Virus record (IMG/VR): IMGVR_UViG_3300010397_000035
Location: 1-39,221 of that record
From: a virus
Direction: 5' to 3' (one strand)
DNA: 39,221 nucleotides
In this document: positions 16,581 to 23,521 of the stretch, piece by piece
Layout of the letters: every line of letters begins with the position of its first letter
Position numbering within the stretch: position 1 is the first letter of the stretch
Position numbers and translations under genes: made by a program
Notes under the pieces: model-generated
What the model saw: only the letters and a program-made list of their open reading frames with translations
Database searches by the model: none
Told to the model about the DNA's origin: nothing

Positions 16581-16936
16581 TGGGCCGCCCGCGTCAGGCA
16601 TCGAGCGCCAAGAGCAACAGCCCCACCGCCGCAACGGGCAAGGTGGGCAACTACGCCGCGCCCGTCGATACCGCCGGCATGTCGCAGGCGGACAAGGAGA
16701 CGTTCGGGCTCGGCTCGCCGTCGCTGGTCAGGAAGTCCACGCCCGATCCGGTGAGCTCCGCCGTGTCGAGCGCCGCCGCCGTGGTCAAGCGGGTCGTGTC
16801 GGGAGTCGGTCGGCACCTGAACTCCACCGGCAGCCAGCGCAGCCCGAGCACGATGCTGGACCGCAAGCCCAAGGCCCCCGCCGACACGCTGTCGGACGCC
16901 GAGCGGGAACGCATCGCCCGGAAGTACGTGGACTGA
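16580..16936 (+). CDS. Hypothetical low-complexity protein (118 aa)
   Basis: I chose ATG 16580, which shares its A with the preceding TGA; a GTG three bases upstream is possible. The protein is rich in Ser, Ala, Thr, Lys and Arg, with a basic N-terminus and little predicted structure apart from a C-terminal helix (SDAERERIARKYVD). No family is recognised. It sits in a tightly packed run of small late genes. Confidence 0.65.
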   Translation: MGRPRQASSAKSNSPTAATGKVGNYAAPVDTAGMSQADKETFGLGSPSLVRKSTPDPVSSAVSSAAAVVKRVVSGVGRHLNSTGSQRSPSTMLDRKPKAPADTLSDAERERIARKYVD

Positions 16937-16937
16937 C

Positions 16938-17267
16938 ATGGCCCGCAAGCGGATCACGATTCGCGATCTGGTAGCGGCGTGCGCGGAGCGCTCGGGGCTC
17001 GAGCGGCGGCCGTTCATCTTCATCCTGTGGACCGATGCGGCATCGGATCACGGCTGGGACAGCGACTCGGGCAGCTGCTCGATCGGCCCGGTGTGGTCGG
17101 CGGGTTTCACGCTGGTGTGCAACGCCGAGCAAGTGGTGCTGGCGGGGGATGTGTCGCCCGAAGGCGGCCATAACCGCCGTATCGCGGTTCCCATAGCGTG
17201 CATCAACGAAATCCGCCACGGTGCGATGGACGGTCCCTTGGTTTGGCAAGCCAAACGGTCCAAGTGA
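16938..17267 (+). CDS. Hypothetical protein (109 aa)
   Basis: ATG 16938 follows the previous TGA by one base. A basic N-terminal helix (RKRITIRDLVAACAERSG) is followed by beta strands (PFIFILWTDAASDHGW, then GFTLVCNAEQVVLAGDV). I do not recognise the family. The TGA overlaps the GTG start of the phosphoesterase gene, so the two are probably translated together. Confidence 0.65.
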   Translation: MARKRITIRDLVAACAERSGLERRPFIFILWTDAASDHGWDSDSGSCSIGPVWSAGFTLVCNAEQVVLAGDVSPEGGHNRRIAVPIACINEIRHGAMDGPLVWQAKRSK

Positions 17268-18103
17268 GCAAAGCTACCAAGTCGAAGGTTCCCAACGTCA
17301 TCGTCGTGTCCGACAACCACGCCGGCTGTGGGTTGGCCCTCTGCCCCAAGCGGGTCGTGCTCCGGGACAAAGGCGTCTACCACGCCTCGGCGTTCCAGCA
17401 GAAGATCTGGGCGCACTGGACGGAGTTCCGTACCAAGTGGGTACCGCGGGTCACCAAGGGGGAGCCGTTTATCCTGGTCCACAACGGCGACGCCATCGAC
17501 GGCCGCCACCACGGCACGACGAGCCAGATTTCGCACAACCTGCAGGATCAAGAGAACATCGCCCACGACGTCCTAGCGCCGCTCGTAGAGAAGGCGGCGG
17601 CCTACTACCACATCCGGGGCACGGAGGCCCACGTCGGGCCCTCGGGCGAGGCGGAAGAAAGCCTAGCGCAACGCCTGGGCGCCATTCCCGACTCGGGCGG
17701 CAACCACGCCCGCTGGGACTTGTGGCTCGACCTGCAAGGCCACCTGTGCCATTTCAGCCACCATATCGGCGTGACGGGCTCGAGCCAGTACGAGGCCACG
17801 GCGTTGGGCAAGGAGATGAGCGAGAACTACTCCGAGGCCGGACGGTGGGGGGAGCACCCGGCCCAGGTCGTGATCCGCAGCCACCGTCACCGCTACGGCA
17901 TGTGGCAGCACTACGGCAAGCACGGCCTGCAGATGGTCGTGACCACTCCGGCGTGGCAGCTCAAGACCGGCTACGTGTTCCGGGGCCAGGCCAAGATGAG
18001 CCAGCCCCAGATCGGCGGGGTGTTGATCCGCTGCGGTGACGAGGAATTGCACACGCGGGCCATGGTGTGGGCGATGGCGCGCTCGCAGACGGAGCGGGCG
18101 TGA
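17264..18103 (+). CDS. Calcineurin-like metallophosphoesterase (279 aa)
   Basis: GTG 17264 overlaps the previous stop as GTGA. The two-metal phosphoesterase signature is present in order: VVSDNHAG (about residues 15-22, in place of DxH), NGDAIDGRHHG (about 73-83, the GDxxDG block), a GTEAHVG block (about 119), HHIG (about 166) and RSHRHRYG (about 205-212, the GHxHx-type block). The family hydrolyses phosphomono- or diesters; phage members are often annotated as phosphoesterases or putative DNA repair or nucleotide enzymes. The substrate cannot be read from sequence. It is followed by a coupled small HTH gene. Confidence 0.85.
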   Translation: MSKATKSKVPNVIVVSDNHAGCGLALCPKRVVLRDKGVYHASAFQQKIWAHWTEFRTKWVPRVTKGEPFILVHNGDAIDGRHHGTTSQISHNLQDQENIAHDVLAPLVEKAAAYYHIRGTEAHVGPSGEAEESLAQRLGAIPDSGGNHARWDLWLDLQGHLCHFSHHIGVTGSSQYEATALGKEMSENYSEAGRWGEHPAQVVIRSHRHRYGMWQHYGKHGLQMVVTTPAWQLKTGYVFRGQAKMSQPQIGGVLIRCGDEELHTRAMVWAMARSQTERA

Positions 18104-18339
18104 TCAAGGAAAACGAATGGCTGGAAGAAATCGACCGCCTGTCCCGCCGGCATACGGACGGCTGGACCACCGACGAGATGGCCGCCGCCACCGGGTTGTC
18201 GCGCGAGACGGTGCGGGCGCGGCTCAAGCAAGGCATGCTGCTCGGCATCATCGCCCATGCCGGATTCCGCTCGGGCCTCTCCATCGACGGCAAGGGGACG
18301 CGCACGCCGGTCTATCGGCGGATCAAGACTAAGAAATAA
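18100..18339 (+). CDS. Small helix-turn-helix protein (79 aa)
   Basis: GTG 18100 overlaps the phosphoesterase stop. Residues 22-45 read as a helix-turn-helix (WTTDEMAAATGLSRETVRAR), followed by a short basic wing and a C-terminal RRIKTKK. It could act as a DNA-binding regulator of late genes or be a phosphoesterase partner. The TAA at 18337-18339 lies inside the 3' end of the convergent minus-strand gene, an 11-base tail-to-tail overlap. Confidence 0.75.
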   Translation: MIKENEWLEEIDRLSRRHTDGWTTDEMAAATGLSRETVRARLKQGMLLGIIAHAGFRSGLSIDGKGTRTPVYRRIKTKK

Positions 18340-18826
18340 GCGCCTTCCACTGCTCGGTCAGCGCGACTTTCAGCCCCATCAGGTCCGGTCGGCGCGCGGT
18401 TTTCAATCGCACGGCAAGCTTTCCAAACCTGACGTCGCCGATGCGTTCCAGCCACCAGTCGCGGAACTCGGCCGGCTTGTGGTGGGCGAACGTGTAGTGA
18501 CACCCCGCGCATAGCCCCGTTGCGTTGTCGGGGTCCCAGCGTAACGCGTGGATGCGCCTACTGTTGAAGTGGGCCCAATGCAGCGGACAGAACTTTTGGC
18601 AGCGCTGGCACGGCCCGTACCACGTCCGCGTCCCATCCAGCCGCGCGGCTCCTAGTTTCACCATGCAGATGTCACGAGCTAGCTCGTCCAGCTGCTTGAC
18701 CAGGGCATGGTGCTTGCTCACCGCTTTCATCTGCACGCGGGTCTTGAGCCGTTTGGTGCGGGATAGCTTGGTGCGGCGGGCGATGGCTCCTTCCTGGCGC
18801 TTGGTCAGGCTGCGGCCGTTTCTCAC
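18329..18826 (-). CDS. NinG/HNH-type nuclease-like protein (165 aa)
   Basis: I chose GTG 18826 because it overlaps the stop of the upstream gene as GTGA; further upstream the frame lies within that gene. The N-terminal 35 residues are very basic. A metal-binding HNH-like core spans about residues 73-125: CQRC, then LHWAHFNSRRIHALRWDPDN, then CAGCH. The H-F...LRWDP-N...C-x2-C arrangement resembles lambda NinG (Rap), a Holliday-junction recombination nuclease, and related HNH proteins. It is the last gene of the minus operon. It may act in recombination or DNA processing during replication. Confidence 0.75.
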   Translation of the reverse strand: MRNGRSLTKRQEGAIARRTKLSRTKRLKTRVQMKAVSKHHALVKQLDELARDICMVKLGAARLDGTRTWYGPCQRCQKFCPLHWAHFNSRRIHALRWDPDNATGLCAGCHYTFAHHKPAEFRDWWLERIGDVRFGKLAVRLKTARRPDLMGLKVALTEQWKALIS

Positions 18827-19020
18827 CGCTGATGCTTCCTGAGCCAGCACGACCCGCAGTAGTAGACGTCGTTGTCGATCACCGAGGACATATTGGTGCA
18901 ACTGAACCACTGGCAGCGGAGCGGCCCCCGCCGCCGCAAATCGACGCCTTCGCACGTTGAGTCGGCGACGGGGGACTCCTCCCGATCCATCAGGCTACGG
19001 CCATCCGTGTCCCACGTCAT
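18823..19020 (-). CDS. Small zinc-ribbon-like protein (65 aa)
   Basis: ATG 19020 and the TGA at 18823 overlap its upstream and downstream neighbours, so it sits in a coupled chain. The C-terminal half contains CQWFSC and CGSCW, a C-x4-C...C-x2-C pattern that could bind one zinc ion. The N-terminal half is charged and probably flexible. No specific family recognised; it is one of several tiny Cys-rich proteins of this operon. Confidence 0.65.
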   Translation of the reverse strand: MTWDTDGRSLMDREESPVADSTCEGVDLRRRGPLRCQWFSCTNMSSVIDNDVYYCGSCWLRKHQR

Positions 19021-19136
19021 CGCCCGTCCTCCGGAGGGAACTGGCTCGACATAGGCTTCTCGACTACGTTGTTAGGGCGTGGAGTGGAATCCGGTGAGTC
19101 AGAAGCGGTGGCGGCGGCCAACAGGGAGCCTTTCAT
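19017..19136 (-). CDS. Putative very small protein (39 aa)
   Basis: ATG 19136 is preceded by AAGGA at modest spacing, and the stop overlaps the start of the next gene as ATGA. The product is a short polar peptide (MKGSLLAAATASDSPDSTPR and on) without recognisable fold. Coupling and the lack of another candidate between 19020 and 19163 are the only support. Confidence 0.4.
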   Translation of the reverse strand: MKGSLLAAATASDSPDSTPRPNNVVEKPMSSQFPPEDGR

Positions 19137-19162
19137 GGTGTGCCGTCCTTGGCGTGAGTGGA

Positions 19163-19675
19163 CTAGAGCGGAACGCTCAACGTCGAACCAGGAACTTCGC
19201 CAACAAAGTGCCACTCATCCGGCACGCTCTCGCGCTGGCCGTTGGCGTCGATCGGCACGACATCGAGCCAGTATCTAGAGCCTTGCGGCGCGTCCTGCAA
19301 GCTGATCTGTAGATGAATCGCATCAGCGTCCTGCGTCGTCATGACCTGTGTACGTACCGCATCCGTATATGGGTCCGCTAGCCAATAACTAGCCACAGAG
19401 CCGAGCGGCACGTCGCCCCACGGGCCGGCCTCGAGCCGATAATCCCAATCGGGCGTCATGCGTGAGGTGTCGATGAGGCCGGCAACATACCAGCCGTTCG
19501 GCATCCCGAAACTGCCATGCCCCCCGACGGCGATGTCGAGCCCGAAGTGGCTGCCATCGTTGTAGGCGGAGACGAAAGCGTGCGGCGCGGTGGTGCGTTC
19601 AATCGGATTCGCGGCGGTCGGCATCAGGCTCCGGCAGCCGGTCAGGGTCAGTAGCAGCAGTGCGATCCATCGCAT
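19163..19675 (-). CDS. Predicted lipoprotein (170 aa)
   Basis: GGAGGGAGGA lies just upstream of ATG 19675. Residues 1-14 form a lipoprotein signal: MRWIALLLLTLTGC, with lipobox LTGC and lipidation expected at Cys14. The +2 residue is Arg, not Asp, so sorting to the outer membrane is expected if the host uses the Lol rule. The mature part is a beta-rich domain with many aromatic residues (FGLDIAVGGHGSFGMPNGWY and on). It lies directly downstream of the anchored beta-helix gene, so the two may act together in the envelope. Phage lipoproteins are often superinfection-exclusion factors (for example Llp of T5), but no homology is visible here. Confidence 0.75.
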   Translation of the reverse strand: MRWIALLLLTLTGCRSLMPTAANPIERTTAPHAFVSAYNDGSHFGLDIAVGGHGSFGMPNGWYVAGLIDTSRMTPDWDYRLEAGPWGDVPLGSVASYWLADPYTDAVRTQVMTTQDADAIHLQISLQDAPQGSRYWLDVVPIDANGQRESVPDEWHFVGEVPGSTLSVPL

Positions 19676-19699
19676 GGCGTCCTCCCTCCGTGGGTTGGT

Positions 19700-21058
19700 T
19701 CATCGTTGCGTCACCGTCTGGCGCTTGGCGCCGAGCGCGATCAACGCCGCCCCGCCCAGCGCCGCGAATGCTGCCGCGATCATCAGCAGCGGTGAGTAGG
19801 CCGAGGCGACGTTGCTCATCGCCGAGCGGTTGCCGGCGGCGTCGTAGCTGTAGAGCGCAATTCGCCACCACACCCCCGGCGAGGGCAGTTGCACCGTAGC
19901 CGCCCCTGGCCCCAGCGATGTCAGCGGCACCGCAGCGGCAGTACCTGTCTGCAGTTGCGCGAATGTGCCGACATGTACTTCGTAACGCACCGCATCGGCG
20001 GGCGGGGTCCAGGTCAGCCGGACGTTGCCGGCCAGCGGCTGCGCCGCTACCAGATTCGTGATAGGAGCCGGAGGCGTCATATCGGGCGCGTTCGTTACCA
20101 TCGCCCCTGCGATTGCTGCCAGCGTCGGGGCCACGGACACCCCGCCCGCGAACGTATTGCCCCATAGCTGGACGGCCCCCGGCTGCCACAGCGAGCGCTG
20201 ATACTGGTCGGTCCACGCCCACTTGCCGGTGACGCGGCACCAGCGCAGCGTATCGCGCGCGATATCGAACGCGGTGACGTTGCCATCGAACAGCGTGCTA
20301 TCGATCTTCCAGCCCTGGAATCCTCCCTGCCACTCCATCGTGCCGCCCGCCATGTGGAACTCGCAGCCGAGCATGGCGCTGTTCCAGTGCCCAAGGCAGT
20401 TGGGCGTCGAGCCATCACAGGTGGACGAGCTCGAGGGGCACCAACGCGAACTCGCGGCGCCCGGCCCCGTCGCCGTCCAGGTGCAGTGGTCGAATAGGTT
20501 GTTGTAGCAGCCCGCGGCGACCGTGCTCGGGTGGTCCATCTTGTCGACCGAGTTCCGCCAGCGGTTCGTCTTCACGTCGGGCGCGTTCATTACGTAGACG
20601 GTCTGGTTGCGGCGCTCGATCCGGTTGCGCGACGAGAAATGGTACTCGCAGTGCGTCGCGTCGGTGGAGGGGTTGTTGTGCGTCACGGTGAAGCTGCAGT
20701 CCTCGACCGTGGTGCCATCATCGTCCCACCACAGCAGGATATGGTCGCCGCTGGTGACGCCCTCGCCCAGGTGGTCGGCATGGCAGCGCTTGAAGCTCAT
20801 CCCGCGACTGCTCGACAGATTGCCCTTGTTCACGGTCCACCGTGGCCCCAGCACTGTCACGTTGACCAGCACGGCGTCGTTCGCTTGTCGCGTGTCGAGC
20901 GAGCCCTTGACCACCACGTTTTTGATGACGGCACCGCTGGCCCACACGTTGAGATCGCCCGCGATCGTGGTGTCGGAGAGGAATGCATCCGGCTTGGTGA
21001 TCGTGGTATCCGCGCGGGCGGGCGTGGCGAGCAGTAGCAGCAGCATCCATGCTTTCAT
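19700..21058 (-). CDS. Secreted right-handed beta-helix / FN3 protein with C-terminal membrane anchor (452 aa)
   Basis: ATG 21058 overlaps the upstream stop. Domains in order: signal peptide (MKAWMLLLLLATPARA, cleavage near residue 16); a pectate-lyase-like parallel beta-helix over about residues 17-310, with stacked short strands such as AVIKNVVVKG and DAVLVNVTVLG and many Cys that could form disulfides; a fibronectin type III domain over about 325-415 (ITNLVAAQPLAGNVRLTWTP); and a C-terminal hydrophobic span (LLMIAAAFAALGGAALIALG) followed by KRQTVTQR. Export plus an anchor argues against a virion tailspike and for display on the infected cell's envelope. Beta-helix proteins often bind or cut polysaccharide. 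No catalytic residues can be assigned. Confidence 0.8.
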   Translation of the reverse strand: MKAWMLLLLLATPARADTTITKPDAFLSDTTIAGDLNVWASGAVIKNVVVKGSLDTRQANDAVLVNVTVLGPRWTVNKGNLSSSRGMSFKRCHADHLGEGVTSGDHILLWWDDDGTTVEDCSFTVTHNNPSTDATHCEYHFSSRNRIERRNQTVYVMNAPDVKTNRWRNSVDKMDHPSTVAAGCYNNLFDHCTWTATGPGAASSRWCPSSSSTCDGSTPNCLGHWNSAMLGCEFHMAGGTMEWQGGFQGWKIDSTLFDGNVTAFDIARDTLRWCRVTGKWAWTDQYQRSLWQPGAVQLWGNTFAGGVSVAPTLAAIAGAMVTNAPDMTPPAPITNLVAAQPLAGNVRLTWTPPADAVRYEVHVGTFAQLQTGTAAAVPLTSLGPGAATVQLPSPGVWWRIALYSYDAAGNRSAMSNVASAYSPLLMIAAAFAALGGAALIALGAKRQTVTQR

Positions 21059-21381
21059 CGGGGCTCCGTGGTGGGTGTGGCGTCCGGCTCCGGGATCGCG
21101 TCGGCTTCGGCGAGCGCCACGTCGATACGATAGCGGAAGTCGCCGGCCCAATTGTCCGCCGATTCGCGGAGCAGCCCGCGCAGCGCCTTCACCGCGCGCC
21201 GGGCGTCGTCCCGCTCGCGCTCGACATAATTGATCGCCTGGTCGAAATCGGCTTGAACGTGCAGCGGCACCGTTCCGCGCTCGCGTTCTAGCTGAGCGAT
21301 GCGGGCGCGCAGTCGCCCATTTTCTTGCAGTGCGTTCGCGATGTCGCTCATGCCGATCGTCGGCGTGCTGTCATCGCTCAT
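21055..21381 (-). CDS. Small coiled-coil protein (108 aa)
   Basis: I chose ATG 21381, which overlaps the upstream stop; the frame further upstream runs antisense-like through the neighbour. The protein has an acidic N-terminus (MSDDSTPTIGMSDIANAL), a coiled coil with ENGRLRARIAQLERERG, and a second helix (NYVERERDDARRAVKALRG). This is the style of many small accessory phage proteins of unknown function. Its stop overlaps the start of the beta-helix gene. Confidence 0.65.
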   Translation of the reverse strand: MSDDSTPTIGMSDIANALQENGRLRARIAQLERERGTVPLHVQADFDQAINYVERERDDARRAVKALRGLLRESADNWAGDFRYRIDVALAEADAIPEPDATPTTEPR

Positions 21382-21716
21382 GATCGGCTCTCCGGCTCGC
21401 CCGGCGCTCCGAGGGCGCGGATGCCGTAGGCGCACTCGCGCGCCGATGACGCAATATTGGGGTAGTACGTGGAGTTGCGAGCCTGCTCGTCGCATACCTT
21501 CGCGCACCGCTCGCGCTCCTCCGCCCGCGCCTCGGCGATGAGGGCGAGCACGGCGTCGGCGGCATGCAGGTCCATTCGTTCGACCGGGCACTTCTCAATG
21601 GCCTCGCGATAGACGGCGCTGAGCGCGTTGTAGTGTGGCGCGCCCGTCTCAGGGATGTTGCCGCGAACGCGAATGCGCTTGAGCCGCTCGGCGATCTGCT
21701 CCCGCGTGAGGCTCAT
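21378..21716 (-). CDS. Small phage accessory protein with EARAEERER motif (112 aa)
   Basis: ATG 21716 overlaps the upstream stop. The N-terminus MSLTREQIAERLKRIRV and the central IAEARAEERERCAKVCDEQ helix are typical of a widespread group of small phage proteins of unknown function. The first residues and the EARAEERER segment recur in the gene at 22170-22496, including stretches of identical DNA. It contains four Cys, but not in a clear zinc pattern. Confidence 0.65.
   Translation of the reverse strand: MSLTREQIAERLKRIRVRGNIPETGAPHYNALSAVYREAIEKCPVERMDLHAADAVLALIAEARAEERERCAKVCDEQARNSTYYPNIASSARECAYGIRALGAPGEPESRS
21507..21538. repeat. 32-base identical repeat, copy 1 (copy 2 at 22335-22366)
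   Basis: These 32 bases encode the EARAEERER helix in the genes at 21378 and 22170 and are identical in both. The genes differ elsewhere, which suggests exchange of small modules. Confidence 0.85.
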
Positions 21717-21740
21717 CGCTGCTCCGGTTCGAGTGCGCGG
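21699..21740. repeat. Gene-junction repeat, copy 1 (copy 2 at 22479-22523)
   Basis: The segment spans the start of one gene (MSLTRE) and the end of the gene before it (RALEPEQ). The second copy differs by one base change and three inserted bases. Both copies lie at ATGA-coupled junctions of the minus operon. Confidence 0.85.
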
Positions 21741-21943
21741 ATGGCCTTGGCTAGCTCGCAGAGGACGCATCCGTTTACGCACTTGCGGTGGTCGGGATAA
21801 TTCAGCACCTCATGCGCCACTACGTCGCGGGCCGCGTCGATCAATCCCTTCAGTTTGCGATGGGGAAGAAACAGAGGCCTGTTCGCCGCCTCCCGGCCGA
21901 TGCGCTCTGAATCCTCGCGGGTCAGGAAATCAGGTTCGCTCAT
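21713..21943 (-). CDS. Small hypothetical protein (76 aa)
   Basis: ATG 21943 overlaps the upstream stop. The sequence opens MSEPDFLTREDSERIG, has a helix around residues 27-42 (KLKGLIDAARDVVAHEVL), a CVNGCVLC cluster of three Cys, and ends in AIRALEPEQR. The final residues match those of the gene ending at 22493 (RALEPEQQP), and the DNA at both gene junctions is duplicated. Function unknown. Confidence 0.6.
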   Translation of the reverse strand: MSEPDFLTREDSERIGREAANRPLFLPHRKLKGLIDAARDVVAHEVLNYPDHRKCVNGCVLCELAKAIRALEPEQR

Positions 21944-22173
21944 CGCTTGAGCCTCCGCACACGTTTTACGCAACAGGTCGGAATGGCGGTTGCGTCCGAG
22001 ACGTTGCCCGTCGTGTCGCCCACGTTTTGCACAACGACGATCTCTCGCTTGTTTCGCCTGAGCAGGTACCCGACCGTCCGACACAGCGCGATCCCTTTCT
22101 TGGCATATTCTGCGGGAGACGACCACCCACCGAACGACCTCGCGTCCCACCATTCGACCTCCACAATGGTCAC
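21940..22173 (-). CDS. Small basic hypothetical protein (77 aa)
   Basis: GTG 22173 overlaps the upstream stop as GTGA. The protein starts with an acidic strand (MTIVEVEWWDARSFGGW), continues with VGYLLRRNKREIVVVQNVGD, and ends with a basic CCVKRVRRLKR. The alternating strands suggest a small beta domain. No family recognised. Confidence 0.6.
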   Translation of the reverse strand: MTIVEVEWWDARSFGGWSSPAEYAKKGIALCRTVGYLLRRNKREIVVVQNVGDTTGNVSDATAIPTCCVKRVRRLKR

Positions 22174-22496
22174 AATGTCGGCTCCTTCGCAGCGAATACC
22201 TCGGCAGCCTCCTTGAAAGCGTTGGCTCGCAGCCCTTGGTGGCCGTAGTTGACGATATCCTTGTCGAGTGGGACGCCCTTCACAGCGGAGGCGAACAGCG
22301 CGAACGGTGCCAGCGCCTCACGCAAGCTCTCGGCCCGCTCGCGCTCCTCCGCCCGCGCCTCGGCGAGCATTTCGAGCAAGTCGCGTTGCAAGCCATCCCA
22401 CGCGCATGGCACGAGCGTGCCTCGGTCGGGATCGTTGCGATTACGCACGAGGATGCGGTCGATCCATTCTCGGTCGCTCTCCCGCGTGAGGCTCAT
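22170..22496 (-). CDS. Small phage accessory protein, partial paralogue of the gene at 21378 (108 aa)
   Basis: ATG 22496 overlaps the upstream stop. It begins MSLTRE like the gene at 21378-21716 and contains LAEARAEERERAESLREAL, encoded by DNA that includes 32 bases identical to that gene. The rest of the two proteins differs, so this is a mosaic rather than a simple duplication. Function unknown. Confidence 0.65.
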   Translation of the reverse strand: MSLTRESDREWIDRILVRNRNDPDRGTLVPCAWDGLQRDLLEMLAEARAEERERAESLREALAPFALFASAVKGVPLDKDIVNYGHQGLRANAFKEAAEVFAAKEPTL

Positions 22497-22873
22497 GGCT
22501 GCTGCTCCGGTTCGAGTGCGCGGCGGCCCGCTTCAGTTGCTGCGTTGAATCGCGCCTGCTCGTCAGCGGGGAAGCCATGCCATCCGCTATTCAGGTCCAC
22601 CAGTTCGCGCAGGGCAGATTCCAACGCCTTGATGCGCTCCCGCGCCGCCCGATACCCGCGAGCCTCGGCCTCTGCGCGGATGCGGGCGATGGCCGGGCCT
22701 AGCGATGGCATCGTGCGACACAATCCAGCCAGATATGCCTCGTGGTCCTGCTCGGTCGGCGGGGTCGGGTCGGCCGTCATGGCTTGGTGCTCCGCTCCAC
22801 GAAATTCCTCCTCGCACGCCGGGCAGATATCGCTCGCATGGGCTGGCCCGCCACAGTTACCGCACGTTGCCAT
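22493..22873 (-). CDS. Zinc-ribbon and coiled-coil accessory protein (126 aa)
   Basis: ATG 22873 starts a protein with an N-terminal zinc ribbon, CGNCGG...CPACEEE (residues 4-22), then a polar linker and a long helix (ARERIKALESALRELVDL). It ends ATEAGRRALEPEQQP. An internal ATG at the MTADPTPPTEQ segment could give a shorter product without the zinc site. The zinc ribbon suggests binding to nucleic acid or protein; the rest matches the general style of the small genes around it. Confidence 0.65.
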   Translation of the reverse strand: MATCGNCGGPAHASDICPACEEEFRGAEHQAMTADPTPPTEQDHEAYLAGLCRTMPSLGPAIARIRAEAEARGYRAARERIKALESALRELVDLNSGWHGFPADEQARFNAATEAGRRALEPEQQP

Positions 22874-22892
22874 CGCTCCTCCGTGTGTGCCG

Positions 22893-22961
22893 CTACTGGC
22901 GGGGTCGCAGGCCGAGCCATCCGGCCAACGGTTTCACCTGCGCCGCTGCGATCCCCGCCAT
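22893..22961 (-). CDS. Possible 22-residue peptide
   Basis: ATG 22961 lies four bases after the stop of the upstream gene and opens MAGIAAAQVKPLAGWLGLRP, ending at TAG. There is no strong ribosome site. It fills the only gap in this stretch of the operon. Weak support. Confidence 0.25.
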   Translation of the reverse strand: MAGIAAAQVKPLAGWLGLRPRQ

Positions 22962-22965
22962 GCTG

Positions 22966-23280
22966 CTAGCTCTGGTCGTGCCCGTAGGGCGGCACGTAGG
23001 GCCTGGGGGCCGAGGGGGCGGGGGTGACGATGAAGCAGCCATCCCAATAGCAGAACCGCATCCCGCCGTCCGCATCCTCCCAGCCGATCTTGTGATCGTT
23101 GTACTGGAACATTATCGCTTCCGCCGGCCTCAAGAACGGCGGCACCGCGAGCAGCAGGAACGCCGTCAGCAACGCCGCAGCTTTGAGGCGCTGCGAGAAC
23201 TTCCGTGCCGCTTCGCGGGCGTGGTACTCACCGATGATGCGGGGCAGCCAGTTGGGATCGCGTTCGTGCTTGAGGATCAT
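22966..23280 (-). CDS. Small membrane protein (104 aa)
   Basis: AGGAGGTG seven bases upstream fixes ATG 23280 as the start. A basic helical N-terminus (residues 1-33) is followed by one membrane span (AAALLTAFLLLAVPPFL), then a polar domain with Trp, Tyr and Asp (YNDHKIGWEDADGGMRFCYW) and a Pro-rich end. It is probably an inner-membrane protein with the C-terminal part outside. No family recognised. Confidence 0.7.
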   Translation of the reverse strand: MILKHERDPNWLPRIIGEYHAREAARKFSQRLKAAALLTAFLLLAVPPFLRPAEAIMFQYNDHKIGWEDADGGMRFCYWDGCFIVTPAPSAPRPYVPPYGHDQS

Positions 23281-23521
23281 GCCGCACCTCCTGAGTGGAC
23301 ATCTGACGGGCTACTAGCCGCTCGCCCCCCTCGGAAAGGCACGAGTTGCGTTCGCCCGCCAACACAGCCCGGTGTTTCATCGCATCGGAGGAGCCGATTG
23401 TCGCAGGTTCTCCCTGCGCACCATGCCGGGCACACAAGTCCGTTGCGCGCTGCAGGAAACGACCCCTCGCCACCTACACACCCGAGGCCAATCGGCCTAG
23501 GTGAATTGCACGCGCAACGGG
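23281..23521 (-). other. 241-base gap between minus-strand genes
   Basis: I see no convincing gene here. The right end holds the hairpin described at 23471-23503, and the left end holds the ribosome site of the membrane-protein gene. I find no good sigma70 promoter on the minus strand, so the downstream genes may depend on read-through of the hairpin or on a weak promoter I cannot recognise. Confidence 0.6.
23471..23503 (-). terminator. Bulged hairpin after the Gp157-like gene
   Basis: CACCTA (23471-23476) pairs with TAGGTG (23498-23503), and an inner GGCC/GGCC pair closes a four-base loop. An alternative fold uses CCGAGGCC against GGCCTAGG with one mismatch. It begins about 19 bases after the minus-strand stop. 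There is no T run, so it may be an attenuator or RNA-processing site rather than a full intrinsic terminator. Confidence 0.4.
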
